Of a stretch of 64,000 nt of DNA, positions 41,761-54,623 are shown one piece after another. Origin of the DNA: CAVTHW01 sp963734625. GTDB lineage: Bacteria > Acidobacteriota > Terriglobia > Bryobacterales > Bryobacteraceae. The notes beneath the pieces were generated by a model that was given only the letters and a program-made list of their open reading frames with translations, searched no databases and was not told the DNA's origin. The DNA lies in contig CAVTHW010000006.1 of NCBI GenBank assembly GCA_963734625.1, positions 189,164 to 253,163 of the forward strand. Direction: 5' to 3'. Numbering within the stretch: position 1 is the first letter of the stretch; each line of letters opens with the position of its first letter. Both the position numbers and the translations under genes were made by a program.

Positions 41761-42750
41761 TCAATTGGCATCGTTGTACACGGAGCACGAGTTGAAGCTA
41801 TCCATCTCCCTGCTCATGCTCAAACAAAACATCGTGAGGTGCAGCCCCTTGAAGATGTCTTGATATTCAATCCGGCCATACACATACAAAGTAGACCGTC
41901 CACTTGTGATTTCATCTACCATTTGTTGAGAGACAGTGCCATCGCCCGCAGGGAAACTCAGGCTAAGTCTGAAATGCTGTCCGGGGAAGAGCGTAGCGAG
42001 GCTGGGCGCGTCACTAACGGGGCCAAGCTTCGGCTCAAACTTCTCTCGGTTGCTGCGCACGCCAACCGCGATACGCCCAACCATATTCCTGGCAGGGGTT
42101 TTCCCCGTATTGGAAACGTCTACCCCGAAGGGTGTTTTAGCGCCAACCTTGAGAAACGTGGAACGGTTATTGTCGGAGAAACTTGGTGTGGTGTGCGCGG
42201 ATGGGCCGACCCACGCCCTCTGGTCCAAACGCAACCCGTCTATGCTGGCGTCAAGAGACGCCTTGCTCTGAGCGGCGCTGGATTCCATGCCCCTCCTGGA
42301 TTGCTCACTCGCCGCGTTCAGGGAAGCTGTCAGCGCGTCTCGATTCTCTTTGAGAATAGATTCCAGTGCCATCTTGTTCTGGCTGAGAGTCTCCCGCGCG
42401 GCTTCTTTGGCCTGGGAGATGCCAGTGGTGATGGCGCCTCGTATCTGCTCAACTTGCCTATCTTGATCGGCGACCTGTTTGTTGAGGATAAGAGCATTAA
42501 ATACGGTGGCAACGCAGATAATCGCGGTAAGTGCGATGTTCAGCTTGTTCGGCAGGGAAGTCAGATTCCATTTGTGCCGAAGTCGCATAGCCCGCTTCTG
42601 TTTCTGCCTGGCTTCGTCGTCGGCCTGGCGGGTTCCATCTATCTGATATTGTCGGTCTGCTTTACTGATTTCACCGACACCGCCACGCTCTGTGTCAGAT
42701 TGGCCAGAGCCCTCGCGCTCCTCGCTTTGTCCGTCATTCTCTTCTGTCAT
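41761..42750 (-). CDS. Membrane protein with coiled coil, unknown
   Basis: A 329-residue protein. The N-terminus is acidic and polar (residues 1-65). One membrane helix (LNIALTAIICVATVFNALIL) is followed by an Ala/Gln/Glu-rich coiled coil (residues about 95-180) and a C-terminal beta domain (TPFGVDVSNTGKTPARNMVG; TLYVYGRIEYQDIFKGLHL). This architecture recurs in many uncharacterised bacterial proteins. No ribosome binding site is obvious. It lies between ordinary genes and the IS graveyard. Confidence 0.65.
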   Translation of the reverse strand: MTEENDGQSEEREGSGQSDTERGGVGEISKADRQYQIDGTRQADDEARQKQKRAMRLRHKWNLTSLPNKLNIALTAIICVATVFNALILNKQVADQDRQVEQIRGAITTGISQAKEAARETLSQNKMALESILKENRDALTASLNAASEQSRRGMESSAAQSKASLDASIDGLRLDQRAWVGPSAHTTPSFSDNNRSTFLKVGAKTPFGVDVSNTGKTPARNMVGRIAVGVRSNREKFEPKLGPVSDAPSLATLFPGQHFRLSLSFPAGDGTVSQQMVDEITSGRSTLYVYGRIEYQDIFKGLHLTMFCLSMSREMDSFNSCSVYNDAN

Positions 42751-42970
42751 GAACTGGGGTTGACAATACCATGAATATGGAGGCAGAATGAAGCGGAGAT
42801 GCGACCACGCACAAGGCTTCCGATCCCCGAACCGTCCGGTTCGGAATTCGAGAACTTCGACCGGCTTACGGGCATTCTGTTGTCCAAGCCAAAACGGAGT
42901 CTATCAAACACAGCCCCCAAGGCTCAACGTCGCAAGCGGCCGCGCTTGCCCCGCCCTTGACGTACAGCCC

Positions 42971-43130
42971 TTACACTACCGGCTGTACGATGGGTGCCTG
43001 CCCAGTCAATGCATTCCAGGTGAGTTGCCGTCCGGTGATCTGGGAACAAACCAGCGAGAACCTGTCAGCATCGTTCATGTCTTTCCTGAAGTTGTAGCGA
43101 AAAGCTTGCTCATCAAGGTACCTGCGCTCC
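42971..43130 (-). pseudogene. IS1595-family transposase, C-terminal fragment
   Basis: Minus-strand codons read RRYLDEQAFRYNFRKDMNDA, DRFSLVCSQITGRQLTWNAL and end LTGQAPIVQPVV. This is the typical tail of IS1595 (ISXO2-like) transposases. Everything upstream is missing, replaced by the ISKra4 remnant on the other strand. Confidence 0.6.
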
Positions 43131-43850
43131 CGCAGTGCCGGTCTTCTACGTCGAGATGGACGGCACCGGCGTGCCGGTGGTGAAAGCGGAAACCGAAGGC
43201 CGCGCCGGCAAAACCGAAGGCCACACGGCCCACACACGTGAAGTCAAACTCGGCGGCGTGTTTACGCAAACTGCCACCGACAAGGAGGGCAGGGCTGGCC
43301 CCTGCTCGATCAAGGCTCCACCACCTACGTAGCCGCCATCGAGACCGCCGAGGAGTTTGGATTGCGCCTCTACACCGAAGCCTGGCGGCGCGGTTGGAGC
43401 CGGGCGCGGTCCAGATCGTCGATCTCTATCACGCCCGCCAACACCTCTGCGAACTAACCGCTAAGCTCTTCCCCAACGATGGGCCGGCCCGCAAGCAGTG
43501 GCTGGCCATCTGCCTCGATCAACGCGACGAAGGCAAGATCGAAGCGCTGGCAAAAACCCTGCGCGACCTGCACCCCGCCAACGAGGAACTCGTCAAGGAG
43601 GTTGTCAACCAAGGCGACTACTTCGAGCGCAACGCCGAACGCATGCGTTATCCGGTCTTCCGCGCACAGGGGCTGTTCGTCGGATCGGGCGTCATCGAGA
43701 CCGGCTGCAAAACCGTCATCGGCGCCCGCTTAAAACGTTCTGGAATGTTCTGGACTGTTCGCGGCGCCAACGCCATCATCGCCCTCCGCTGCTGCCGTCT
43801 CAGCGGCCGCTTCGAAAACTACTGGGAGGCGCGGTCACCGCCGCTTGATG
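43123..43850 (+). pseudogene. ISKra4-family transposase remnant
   Basis: Three frames combine. PVFYVEMDGTGVPVVKAETE and HTREVKLGGVFTQTA come first, then DQGSTTYVAAIETAEEFGLR in a second frame, then EPGAVQIVDLYHARQHLCEL in a third, followed by GLFVGSGVIETGCKTVIGAR and MFWTVRGANAIIALRCC. About 30 residues expected between GWSRAR and the VQIVDLYHAR block are deleted. Multiple breaks make it inactive. Confidence 0.75.
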
Positions 43851-43916
43851 GTCAACAATTATGTCGCGCACCCGGGACAACTCTGCCACAGCACTTTCCA
43901 ATCGAAGAATGAGCCT

Positions 43917-44272
43917 GAAGAGCCGCTAGGCCGTTGTCGTTGGAATGCCGTGGCCGCGACTTGGTCTGTTCGATCAGCAACTTGTTGAGCAGCTTGGCCA
44001 CCGTGTGGTTGTTGAACTCGTTGCCGTTGTCGGAATGGAAGCCTCGGATGTGAAAGGGAAACTGCCGCAGCACGGCTTCCAGCACCGGCTGCAATCAGGC
44101 TTCGCTGATCTGCGCGGTTGCCCCCACCACCTGCCACTGCGTGACCTCGTCCACGGCATTGATGTGATACACCCCTTTCACGCCTCCCAGATCCCCCTGG
44201 TGCACCGTGTCCACGCGCGGGTAGCCCGGTCGTCCGTCCGGCTCTTGCGCGGGTTGTAGAGGTGGGCCATCG
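43917..44272 (-). pseudogene. Transposase, downstream exon fragment
   Basis: Continues the transposase after the intron: MAHLYNPRKSRTDDRATR in one frame, then VYHINAVDEVTQWQVVGATA in another, an in-frame TGA at 44095-44097, and HSDNGNEFNNHTVAKLLNKL with the second catalytic Asp. It stops matching after SNDNGLA. One frameshift, one stop and a missing C-terminus show it is dead. Confidence 0.7.
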
Positions 44273-44791
44273 GCGTGTCCAGTCAAGGACACATCGTCCA
44301 GTCGGTGAAAGACCGACCGAGGCCAAAAGACTCAGGCCTCGTAGCTGGGGAGGCGCCGTGGCGCGAAAGCAAGACGGCGGAGCCCTCCGACAACATGCTC
44401 AGAAAGGAGTGTGCGCAACGCACCAGGTTGCAACGTGCAGTGAACGCAGACGTAGCCTCGTTACACGAATCTCCGGTGGCTGAGACGGTCGATAACGCGC
44501 GAAAGCAACAAGGGCTGGCCGAAACGAGTCCGATACGGCAGCTCTCACCGGCGGGGTATCAGCGGCGACATGGTGTGAAGGAGGATGTGGAAACTGGAGA
44601 AGCCCTCGGTGCCCGGCGAAGAAATCTCGTCGAGGAGATGCCGGCTATAACCGTGAGTGGGAAATGCTGGCATAGGCATCAGGGTGGCGGATCGGGTCGC
44701 AGTACTGTTGATGGGCGTGCAGCAAAACGCGCCCGGAGGGAAGGGCCCGGACCGGTGAGTATTCCGTCCGTCAAGGAGAGGCAGGGGTGAG

Positions 44792-46129
44792 ATGACAAAG
44801 GCACCCGGCAGTCTGCAGGAACTGCGGCGGCGGATCTATCGAAAGGCGAAGTCTGAAACAACGCATCGTTTCTGGGGTCTGTTCGTGCATATCACGAAGA
44901 CCGAGACCCTCGAGGAGGCCTATCGTATCGCGAAGGGAAACGGCGGTGCCCCCGGCATCGACGGCCAGAGTTTCCGGGATATTGAATCCGCGGGACGGGT
45001 CGCGTTTCTCGCAGCAGTGCGGGAGGATCTCGTCACAGGCAGGTACAAACCCATGCCGAACCGCCGGGTGGAGATCCCGAAGGGCAACGGCAAAGTCCGA
45101 ACGCTTCAGATTCCCTGTATCCGCGATCGCGTGGTGCAGGGCGCACTGAAGCTAATCCTGGAAGCCGTCTTCGAGGCGGACTTTTGCCCGAACTCCTACG
45201 GATTCCGGCCGAAACGGTCGCCACATCGCGCGCTGGCGGAAGTCAGGCGCAGTGTGATGCGGCGGATGTCCACCGTCATCGATGTTGATCTGTCGCGCTA
45301 CTTTGACACGATCCGGCATTCGGTGCTTCTGGACAAGATCGCCAAGCGAATCCAGGACCCACAGGTCATGCACCTCGTGAAGCAGATCATCAAGGTTGGC
45401 GGAAAGGTCGGGGTCCCGCAAGGGGGCCCGTTCAGCCCGCTGGCGGCGAACATCTATCTGAACGAAGTCGACTGGTTCTTCGACGCGATTCGCCGCAAAA
45501 CGGCAGAAGGGGACTACGAGGCCGTCAACTATCACCGGTTCGCCGATGATATTGTCATCACCGTCAGCGGGCACCATACCAAACGGGGCTGGGCGGAACG
45601 CGCTCGGCAACGGCTCCAGGAACAGATCGCGCCCTTGGGCGTCGAGTTGAACCTGGAGAAAACCAGGGTGGTGAATACGCTGAGGGGCGAAGCCTTCGGG
45701 TTCCTGGGGTTTGACCTGCGTCGTGTACGCAAGCGAAGCGGGGACGGGCATTTCATCCTGATGACTCCGAAGAAGAAGGCCCGCAAGGCCGTCAAAGCGA
45801 AGGTTCGCGACATCATCGCACGCGGGGGAGCAACCCCGGCGACGGATCTGGTGAAGCGGATCAACGCCACGCTGGCCGGGTGGGTCAATTACTTTAGGGT
45901 CGGCAATTCCAGTCGTGCCTTTAGCGAGGTTCGCGACTACGTGGAGATGAAGGTCCGCACCCTGTTGACGCGGCGGAAACGGCGGCGAAAGTTGAGTGTT
46001 GGCTGGCGGCGATGGAGTAACGAATACCTCTACGACGTGCTGGGGCTGTATTGGGACTGGAAGATCCAGCCGCTGCCCGGCATTGGCGGAGGTGAAGTGA
46101 AAGTGGCCGTCGGACGACAGGACTCATAA
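44792..46129 (+). CDS. ltrA: Group II intron reverse transcriptase/maturase
   Basis: A 445-residue intron-encoded protein. The RT domain includes GNGGAPGIDGQSFRDIESAG, NSYGFRPKRSPHRAL, DVDLSRYFDTIRH (first catalytic Asp block), VPQGGPFSPLAANIYLNEVD and FADDIVI (the catalytic Asp pair, with Phe instead of the common Tyr). A thumb/maturase X domain follows (LVKRINATLAGWVNYFRVGN). There is no HNH endonuclease domain. It assists splicing and retrohoming of the intron RNA. It appears intact. Confidence 0.92.
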   Translation: MTKAPGSLQELRRRIYRKAKSETTHRFWGLFVHITKTETLEEAYRIAKGNGGAPGIDGQSFRDIESAGRVAFLAAVREDLVTGRYKPMPNRRVEIPKGNGKVRTLQIPCIRDRVVQGALKLILEAVFEADFCPNSYGFRPKRSPHRALAEVRRSVMRRMSTVIDVDLSRYFDTIRHSVLLDKIAKRIQDPQVMHLVKQIIKVGGKVGVPQGGPFSPLAANIYLNEVDWFFDAIRRKTAEGDYEAVNYHRFADDIVITVSGHHTKRGWAERARQRLQEQIAPLGVELNLEKTRVVNTLRGEAFGFLGFDLRRVRKRSGDGHFILMTPKKKARKAVKAKVRDIIARGGATPATDLVKRINATLAGWVNYFRVGNSSRAFSEVRDYVEMKVRTLLTRRKRRRKLSVGWRRWSNEYLYDVLGLYWDWKIQPLPGIGGGEVKVAVGRQDS

Positions 46130-46153
46130 CCCTTTGGATGAAACTCACTGGGT

Positions 46154-46247
46154 GAGCTGCTTGAGGGAAAACCTCACGAGCAGTTCTTATGGGGAGGGGC
46201 TGGAAACGGGCGAGAAAACTCAGCACCGCGCCAGTCCCTTACCCGAC
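46154..46247 (+). ncRNA. Group II intron domains V and VI
   Basis: Domain V is GAGCTGCTTGAGG-GAAA-ACCTCACGAGCAGTTC (46154-46186) with the GAAA tetraloop and a two-base bulge. Domain VI pairs GGGGCTGG with CCAGTCCC and leaves an unpaired A at 46241 as the expected branch point. Confidence 0.75.
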
Positions 46248-46659
46248 AAATGGCCGCCAGCCGCTCATCGCGGGGGTCCTTGAAATCGTACCGCGCCCGC
46301 TGCAGGAATTTCTGCGTCGCCGGGCCGCTGAGCGTCTCATGGGCCTCGTCGACTTCGGCCAGCAATTCGATGTCGGCCCGCCTGTAGCGGCAAGCAAAGC
46401 GGTGGCGCCGGTAGAGCGCCTCCTTGACCTCGCCGCTGTCGCCGTACTTGCCGATCAGCCGCGTCACCTGCGCCCGGCTCAGCCCGGACATCTTCGCCAC
46501 GAAGCGTCGCAACAGTCCCTTCGCCTCCCGGCCGCATTGCCCATAGCGCTGCCGCTTCAATATCCGCGTAACCCAGTCATAAACCTCCCGCCGGTTCTTG
46601 CCCTCGAACCGAACCGGCTCGCTGGCCTCCAGAAACGCCTGGATCTCCTCCAGGCTCAT
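46248..46659 (-). pseudogene. Transposase, upstream exon fragment
   Basis: Starts MSLEEIQAFLEASEPVRFEG, then helix-turn-helix-rich sequence (MSGLSRAQVTRLIGKYGDSG) and GPATQKFLQRARYDFKDPRD, running into the intron at ERLAAI. The pattern matches integrase-core transposases with an N-terminal HTH. An earlier in-frame ATG at 46689 exists. Confidence 0.7.
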
Positions 46660-46784
46660 CGTGTCCCCATCCTGCATGTTGACGATCAATCTCCAGCATG
46701 CCCAACCTCCCCGGCTTCAGGCTCATCTTGCGTTAGAAACGCACCCTTCCTTCAGGCTCATCCTGCATTGGACAAGACTGCCAC

Positions 46785-46813
46785 TTGCCAACGCCACGCG
46801 CGTTTGCTATATT
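46785..46813 (+). promoter_or_regulatory. rRNA promoter P1
   Basis: TTGCCA (46785-46790), a 17-base spacer and TATATT (46808-46813), about 380 bases upstream of the 16S gene. Confidence 0.55.
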
Positions 46814-46877
46814 TGTTTTCGCTGCCCTATTGCAGTCCTGGGCCGGTTTGGGCGCGCCAGAAGCTTTTTTGGGGGCG

Positions 46878-46906
46878 CTTGCGCAGTCCAGTGGCGTGTG
46901 GTAGAC
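46878..46906 (+). promoter_or_regulatory. rRNA promoter P2
   Basis: TTGCGC (46878-46883), a 17-base spacer and TAGACT (46901-46906). Tandem promoters are usual for rRNA operons. Confidence 0.5.
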
Positions 46907-47195
46907 TTTTAAAACGGCAACAGTTGAGGAATTGCAGCAGGGCCGGCGGTGAGAGCCGCTGGATGACACCCTAAAGTTCCTTTAAGTTCCCAAGAATTCT
47001 TGAGCAAGGGCTGTCGGCTCGCGAAAGCGATGCTGTGGCGGCTTGCGCTCAAAAAGGCTTTCGAGGCCTGCGGCGGATAGGGCTTCCTTTTTGGATACCT
47101 GGTTCGTCGCATAGATCATTGAAAATCTGGTTGGACGCACAAGTCGAGTTCGCGAGAACGCGGAGTTCGAGCGAAATGGCGATTGACTCAATAAG

Positions 47196-48704
<1,509 letters not shown>

Positions 48705-48805
48705 AGAGAACGTGGGTGGAGCCGGTCTTTTTACAGGGCCGGCAGCCGTTCCACTTCACAAGGCCATTTCGTGCGGCGTCCAACCGGCCTCGGAAAAATT
48801 CCCAG

Positions 48806-48881
48806 GGGGCTGTAGCTCAGTTGGGAGAGCGCCTGATTTGCACTCAGGAGGCCGTCGGTTCGAACCCGATCAGCTCCACCA
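48806..48881 (+). tRNA. tRNA-Ala (anticodon TGC), with encoded CCA
   Basis: GGGGCTG pairs with CAGCTCC, the anticodon loop ATTTGCACT reads TGC, the T arm has GGTTCGAACC, and ACCA is encoded. Located in the 16S-23S spacer. Confidence 0.97.
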
Positions 48882-48894
48882 GGTATGGAGGAGC

Positions 48895-48971
48895 GGGCCT
48901 GTAGCTCAGCTGGCTAGAGCGCACCCCTGATAAGGGTGAGGTCGGTGGTTCGACTCCACCCAGGCCCACCA
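48895..48971 (+). tRNA. tRNA-Ile (anticodon GAT), with encoded CCA
   Basis: GGGCCTG pairs with CAGGCCC, the anticodon loop CTGATAA reads GAT, the T arm has GGTTCGACTCC, and ACCA is encoded. The Ala-then-Ile order is the reverse of the E. coli type spacer. Confidence 0.97.
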
Positions 48972-49086
48972 CGATTTTGCAGTGAGCGGCGAAAGCCGCG
49001 CGATCTTTGAAAACTGAATATTGACGGGCAACTACAAGTTAGTTGCAAAGCGCACAGATCCACTCTGTGTCCGATGTAAATTTTAT

Positions 49087-51958
<2,872 letters not shown>

Positions 51959-52009
51959 AGGATTTACATTAGGCATTGATTGGGTTTGTAGCGCCGTCAA
52001 TATTCAGGA

Positions 52010-52032
52010 GGGGCACGCCGGCGGCGTGCCCC
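52010..52032 (+). other. Processing-type hairpin between 23S and 5S
   Basis: GGGGCACGCC-GGC-GGCGTGCCCC is a perfect 10-bp stem. A second compound stem (ACGGGGAC...GTCCCCGT) spans about 52052-52100. Both probably guide rRNA processing. Confidence 0.45.
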
Positions 52033-52110
52033 GGAAGAGAAATTAGGATACGGGGACAGGCAACGCTGTCCACAAGGGACAGCGAAGCCAGTCCCCGTGA
52101 CCTTATAGGT

Positions 52111-52228
<118 letters not shown>

Positions 52229-52236
52229 TTAAATGG

Positions 52237-52267
52237 AAGGCCCGGTTGAAAGACCGGGCCTTTTTGT
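52237..52267 (+). terminator. rRNA operon terminator
   Basis: AAGGCCCGGT-TGAAAG-ACCGGGCCTT, a 10-bp stem followed by TTTTTG directly after 5S, is a classic intrinsic terminator. Confidence 0.9.
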
Positions 52268-52285
52268 TTTGGGATTCACCACGGA

Positions 52286-52364
52286 GCGGCGGCCCCGGAG
52301 GTACTCCGGGGTCCAGTGAATAGGGTAACTTTGCTTTAGCCGGGGCGATTGTAGAACACTGGAC
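52286..52364. repeat. REP-like repeat, copy 1
   Basis: CCCCGGAG (52293) and CTCCGGGG (52304) form a hairpin followed by TCCAGTGAATAGGGTAACTT. The same unit is repeated at 54069-54141, so direct copies flank the first IS110 element. A third partial copy abuts the second element at 54408-54425. Confidence 0.65.
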
Positions 52365-52562
52365 GAGCCATGCTCGGCAAGCTATGGTCGTTAGATTCTT
52401 GGTGCCTTTGTGCCCGTCACGGAGCCTGATCTCGGTTGCGGCGATCCATTGCTTGGTGGCGAGTTGTCCTGAAAAAGGCCAAGCTCGACCCCGCCGGAGA
52501 GACTGTGAAGTGATTGCCAACCGAGCCGAGCCTGGCAAATTCAAAAGCAAAGAGAGTATGCC
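52365..52562 (+). ncRNA. Noncoding left end of IS110 copy 1, candidate bridge RNA
   Basis: 198 bases upstream of the recombinase gene with no coding role, nearly identical in both copies. IS110 elements of the IS621 type encode a bridge RNA in this position that pairs with target and donor DNA. Pairing segments such as GGCGAGTTGTCC with GGCCAAGCTCG are visible. The loops have not been modelled. Confidence 0.4.
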
Positions 52563-54009
52563 ATGGCGGAACGCAAAAAGTCCACCTTCCAGCGGTTGCA
52601 GGATGGGAGGTTGAATCGGAAGCAACGCAAGGAACTGGCCCAACGGTTGGCGAAGGACGATCCGGGGTTGGAGATCGTGCATCGCGATGCGGCGGGAATC
52701 GATATTGGGAATGCGAGCCATTTCGTGGCGGTGCCGGCGGACCGGGATGCGGAGCCGGTGCGGGAATTCGGCTCCTGGACCGACGCGCTGCGCGGATGGC
52801 GGAATGGCTGAAGAAATGTGGAATCCGGACCGTGGTGATGCAGTCCACGGGGGTCTACTGGGTAGCGGCACACGACGTGTTGGAACAAGCGGGTTTGAGG
52901 TTTGGCTGGTGAATGCGCGCGGCACCAAGAACCTGCCGGGGCGCAAGAGCGATGTGCAGGAGTGCCAGTGGTTGATGAAGCTGCATACCTACGGGCTGCT
53001 GCGGAATTCGTTTCGGCCGCCCGAGCAGATTCGAGCGTTGCGGACGGTGTGGCGGCTGCGGGACCGGGTGGTGAGCGATGCGGGCCGGACCGTACAACAG
53101 ATGCAGAAGGCGCTCACGAAGATGAACGTGCACTTGGCCAACGCGATCAATGACGTCAGCGGGGTCACCGGATTGAGGATCATTCGGGCCATCGTGAGCG
53201 GGCAACGGGACCCGCGGCAATTGGCCAAGCTGCGGGACGTGCGCGTGCATGCCAGCGAGGAAGAGATCGTCTGCAGCCTGGAAGGCCACTGGCAATCCGA
53301 CGTGCTCTTCGAGTTGGAGCAAGCGCTGGAAACCTATGATTTCCACCAGCAGCAACTGGCCGCCTGCGATGCGCAGTTGCAGCGGTACATGGCGGCGTTG
53401 CCGGATCGTGAGGGGGTCCCGGCCGCCGAACCGGTGGCTGAGCCGAAGGAGCCGGCGGGCAAGCGGCGCAAGGCCAAGTCGAAACGGAAGGCAAAGAACT
53501 ACCCCAGCTTCGATTTGGCGGTGGAACTCCAGCGCAAGACGGGCGTGGATTTGACGACGATTGACGGGATCAATGTGCTGACGGCGCAGACGATCTTCGC
53601 CGAACTGGGCGCGGATCTGAGCGCGTTTCCAAGCGAAGCGCATTTCTGCTCCTGGTTAACCCTTTCGCCCAAGCGCGACGTGAGCGGGGGAAAGGTGATT
53701 AAGCACGTGTCCAGCCCGATGCAAAACCGGGTGGCCCTGGCTTTGCGAATGGCGGCCCAGTCGTTGTTCAACAGCAATAGTTATCTCGGCGCCAAGTCCC
53801 GTCAGTTGCGGGCGAGGCTGGGCGGCCTCAAGGCGATAAAGGCCATGGCGCGCTATCTGGCCTGCCTGGTTTACCGGCTTCTCACCAAGGGGCAAGCTTG
53901 GGTTGACCGAGGAGCCGCCCACTTCGAAGAGCAGCGCAAGTTCCGAGACATGGCCGCACTCGGACGCCGGGCCGCTGCCATGGGACTCCGATTGGTACCC
54001 AATGCCTAG
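52563..54009 (+). pseudogene. IS110 transposase, copy 1, one-base deletion
   Basis: Reads as copy 2 until DALRGWRNG, where one base is missing near 52791 (CTGCGCGG versus CTGCAGCGG in copy 2). The remaining 1200 bases are open in the other frame. Without an early alternative start the DEDD domain is separated, so it is inactive unless copy 2 acts in trans. Confidence 0.8.
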
Positions 54010-54068
54010 CGGCTCCGAGCCCCGTAGCAGAAGATCTTCCGTCCCTCGGGAGTGAGTTACCGGAGAGC

Positions 54069-54141
54069 GCCGGCCCCGGAGGGACTCCGGGGTCCAGTGA
54101 ATAAGGTAACTTTGCTTTAACCGGGGCGAGGGGAACACTGG
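54069..54141. repeat. REP-like repeat, copy 2
   Basis: GCCGGCCCCGGAGGGACTCC and the downstream TCCAGTGAATAAGGTAACTT match copy 1 at 52286 with a few changes. Confidence 0.6.
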
Positions 54142-54347
54142 AGGGGATTGTCCCGCAGGCTGCCAAATGTCGTTTCAAAGAATCCATCCGGCCAGCCGGC
54201 TTTCGAGGACGCCGAGTGTGCATCCTTGGCAACCAGCGGTTCCAAGATGAGCAGGACCTCCACGTCCGTCTCGGGCAGACCGGTCGTCACGCGGAGGTCG
54301 AGAGTGCCGTCCCGACTAACACGTCCTTTGGCTGCAATGGTGACCAT
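54117..54347 (-). CDS. Antitoxin-like small protein, C-terminus replaced by a repeat
   Basis: 76 residues: a compact beta-rich N-terminus (MVTIAAKGRVSRDGTLDLRV, LPETDVEVLLILEPL) and a linker ending GWPDGFFETTFGSLRDNPL, a phrase common near the end of small VapB/RelB-associated antitoxins. The final codons lie within the REP-like repeat, so the natural C-terminus is lost, and no toxin gene follows. A decayed, orphan antitoxin is likely. Confidence 0.5.
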   Translation of the reverse strand: MVTIAAKGRVSRDGTLDLRVTTGLPETDVEVLLILEPLVAKDAHSASSKAGWPDGFFETTFGSLRDNPLQCSPRPG

Positions 54348-54425
54348 GGCAGAGGCTCCCACACCCATCATAACGGATCAGGGGACGAGAGGCGGGGGAA
54401 TATTCACCACGGAGCGCCGGCCCCG

Positions 54426-54623
54426 GAGCCATGCTCGGCAAGCTATGGTCGTTAGATTCTTGGTGCCTTTGTGCCCGTCACGGAGCCTGATCTCGGTTGC
54501 GGCGATCCATTGCTTGGTGGCGAGTTGTCCTGAAAAAGGCCAAGCTCGACCCCGCCGGAGAGACTGTGAAGTGGTTGCCAACCGAGCCGAGCCTGGCAAA
54601 TTCAAAAGCAAAGAGAGTATGCC
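54426..54623 (+). ncRNA. Noncoding left end of IS110 copy 2, candidate bridge RNA
   Basis: Differs from copy 1 at about one base (GAAGTGGTT versus GAAGTGATT). This preservation of a 198-base noncoding segment supports a functional RNA, although recent duplication alone could explain it. Confidence 0.4.

Larger units (their letters stand above)
44273..46247 (+). mobile_element. Group II intron inserted antisense in a transposase gene
   Basis: Joining 44272 to 46248 on the minus strand restores the transposase reading as DERLAAI-S-MAHLYN, which fixes the boundaries to within 2-3 bases. The 3' end has a domain V hairpin and a domain VI with a bulged A at 46241, 7 bases from the end. A maturase gene is inside. 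The 5' end reads GCGTGTCC or GTGTCC depending on the exact boundary. Being antisense to its host gene, the intron could not splice from the transposase mRNA. Confidence 0.8.
43908..46761 (-). mobile_element. DDE insertion sequence split by a group II intron
   Basis: Outward-facing CTTCAGGCTCAT repeats occur at the left end (minus strand, 43920 down) and twice at the right end (46715 and 46750). Between them a transposase gene on the minus strand is interrupted by a plus-strand group II intron. The transposase C-terminus is missing, so the element has an internal deletion next to its left end. Confidence 0.6.
52365..54068 (+). mobile_element. IS110-family element, copy 1 (frameshifted transposase)
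   Basis: About 1.7 kb, defined by comparison with the near-identical second copy. Shared sequence begins GAGCCATGCTCGGCAAGC and ends TTACCGGAGAGC. As usual for IS110 there are no clear terminal inverted repeats. It lies directly after the rRNA operon. Confidence 0.8.

Noticed and set aside
44679..44861. Minus-strand frames inside the group II intron
   Set aside because: They are antisense to the intron RNA structure and the maturase start.
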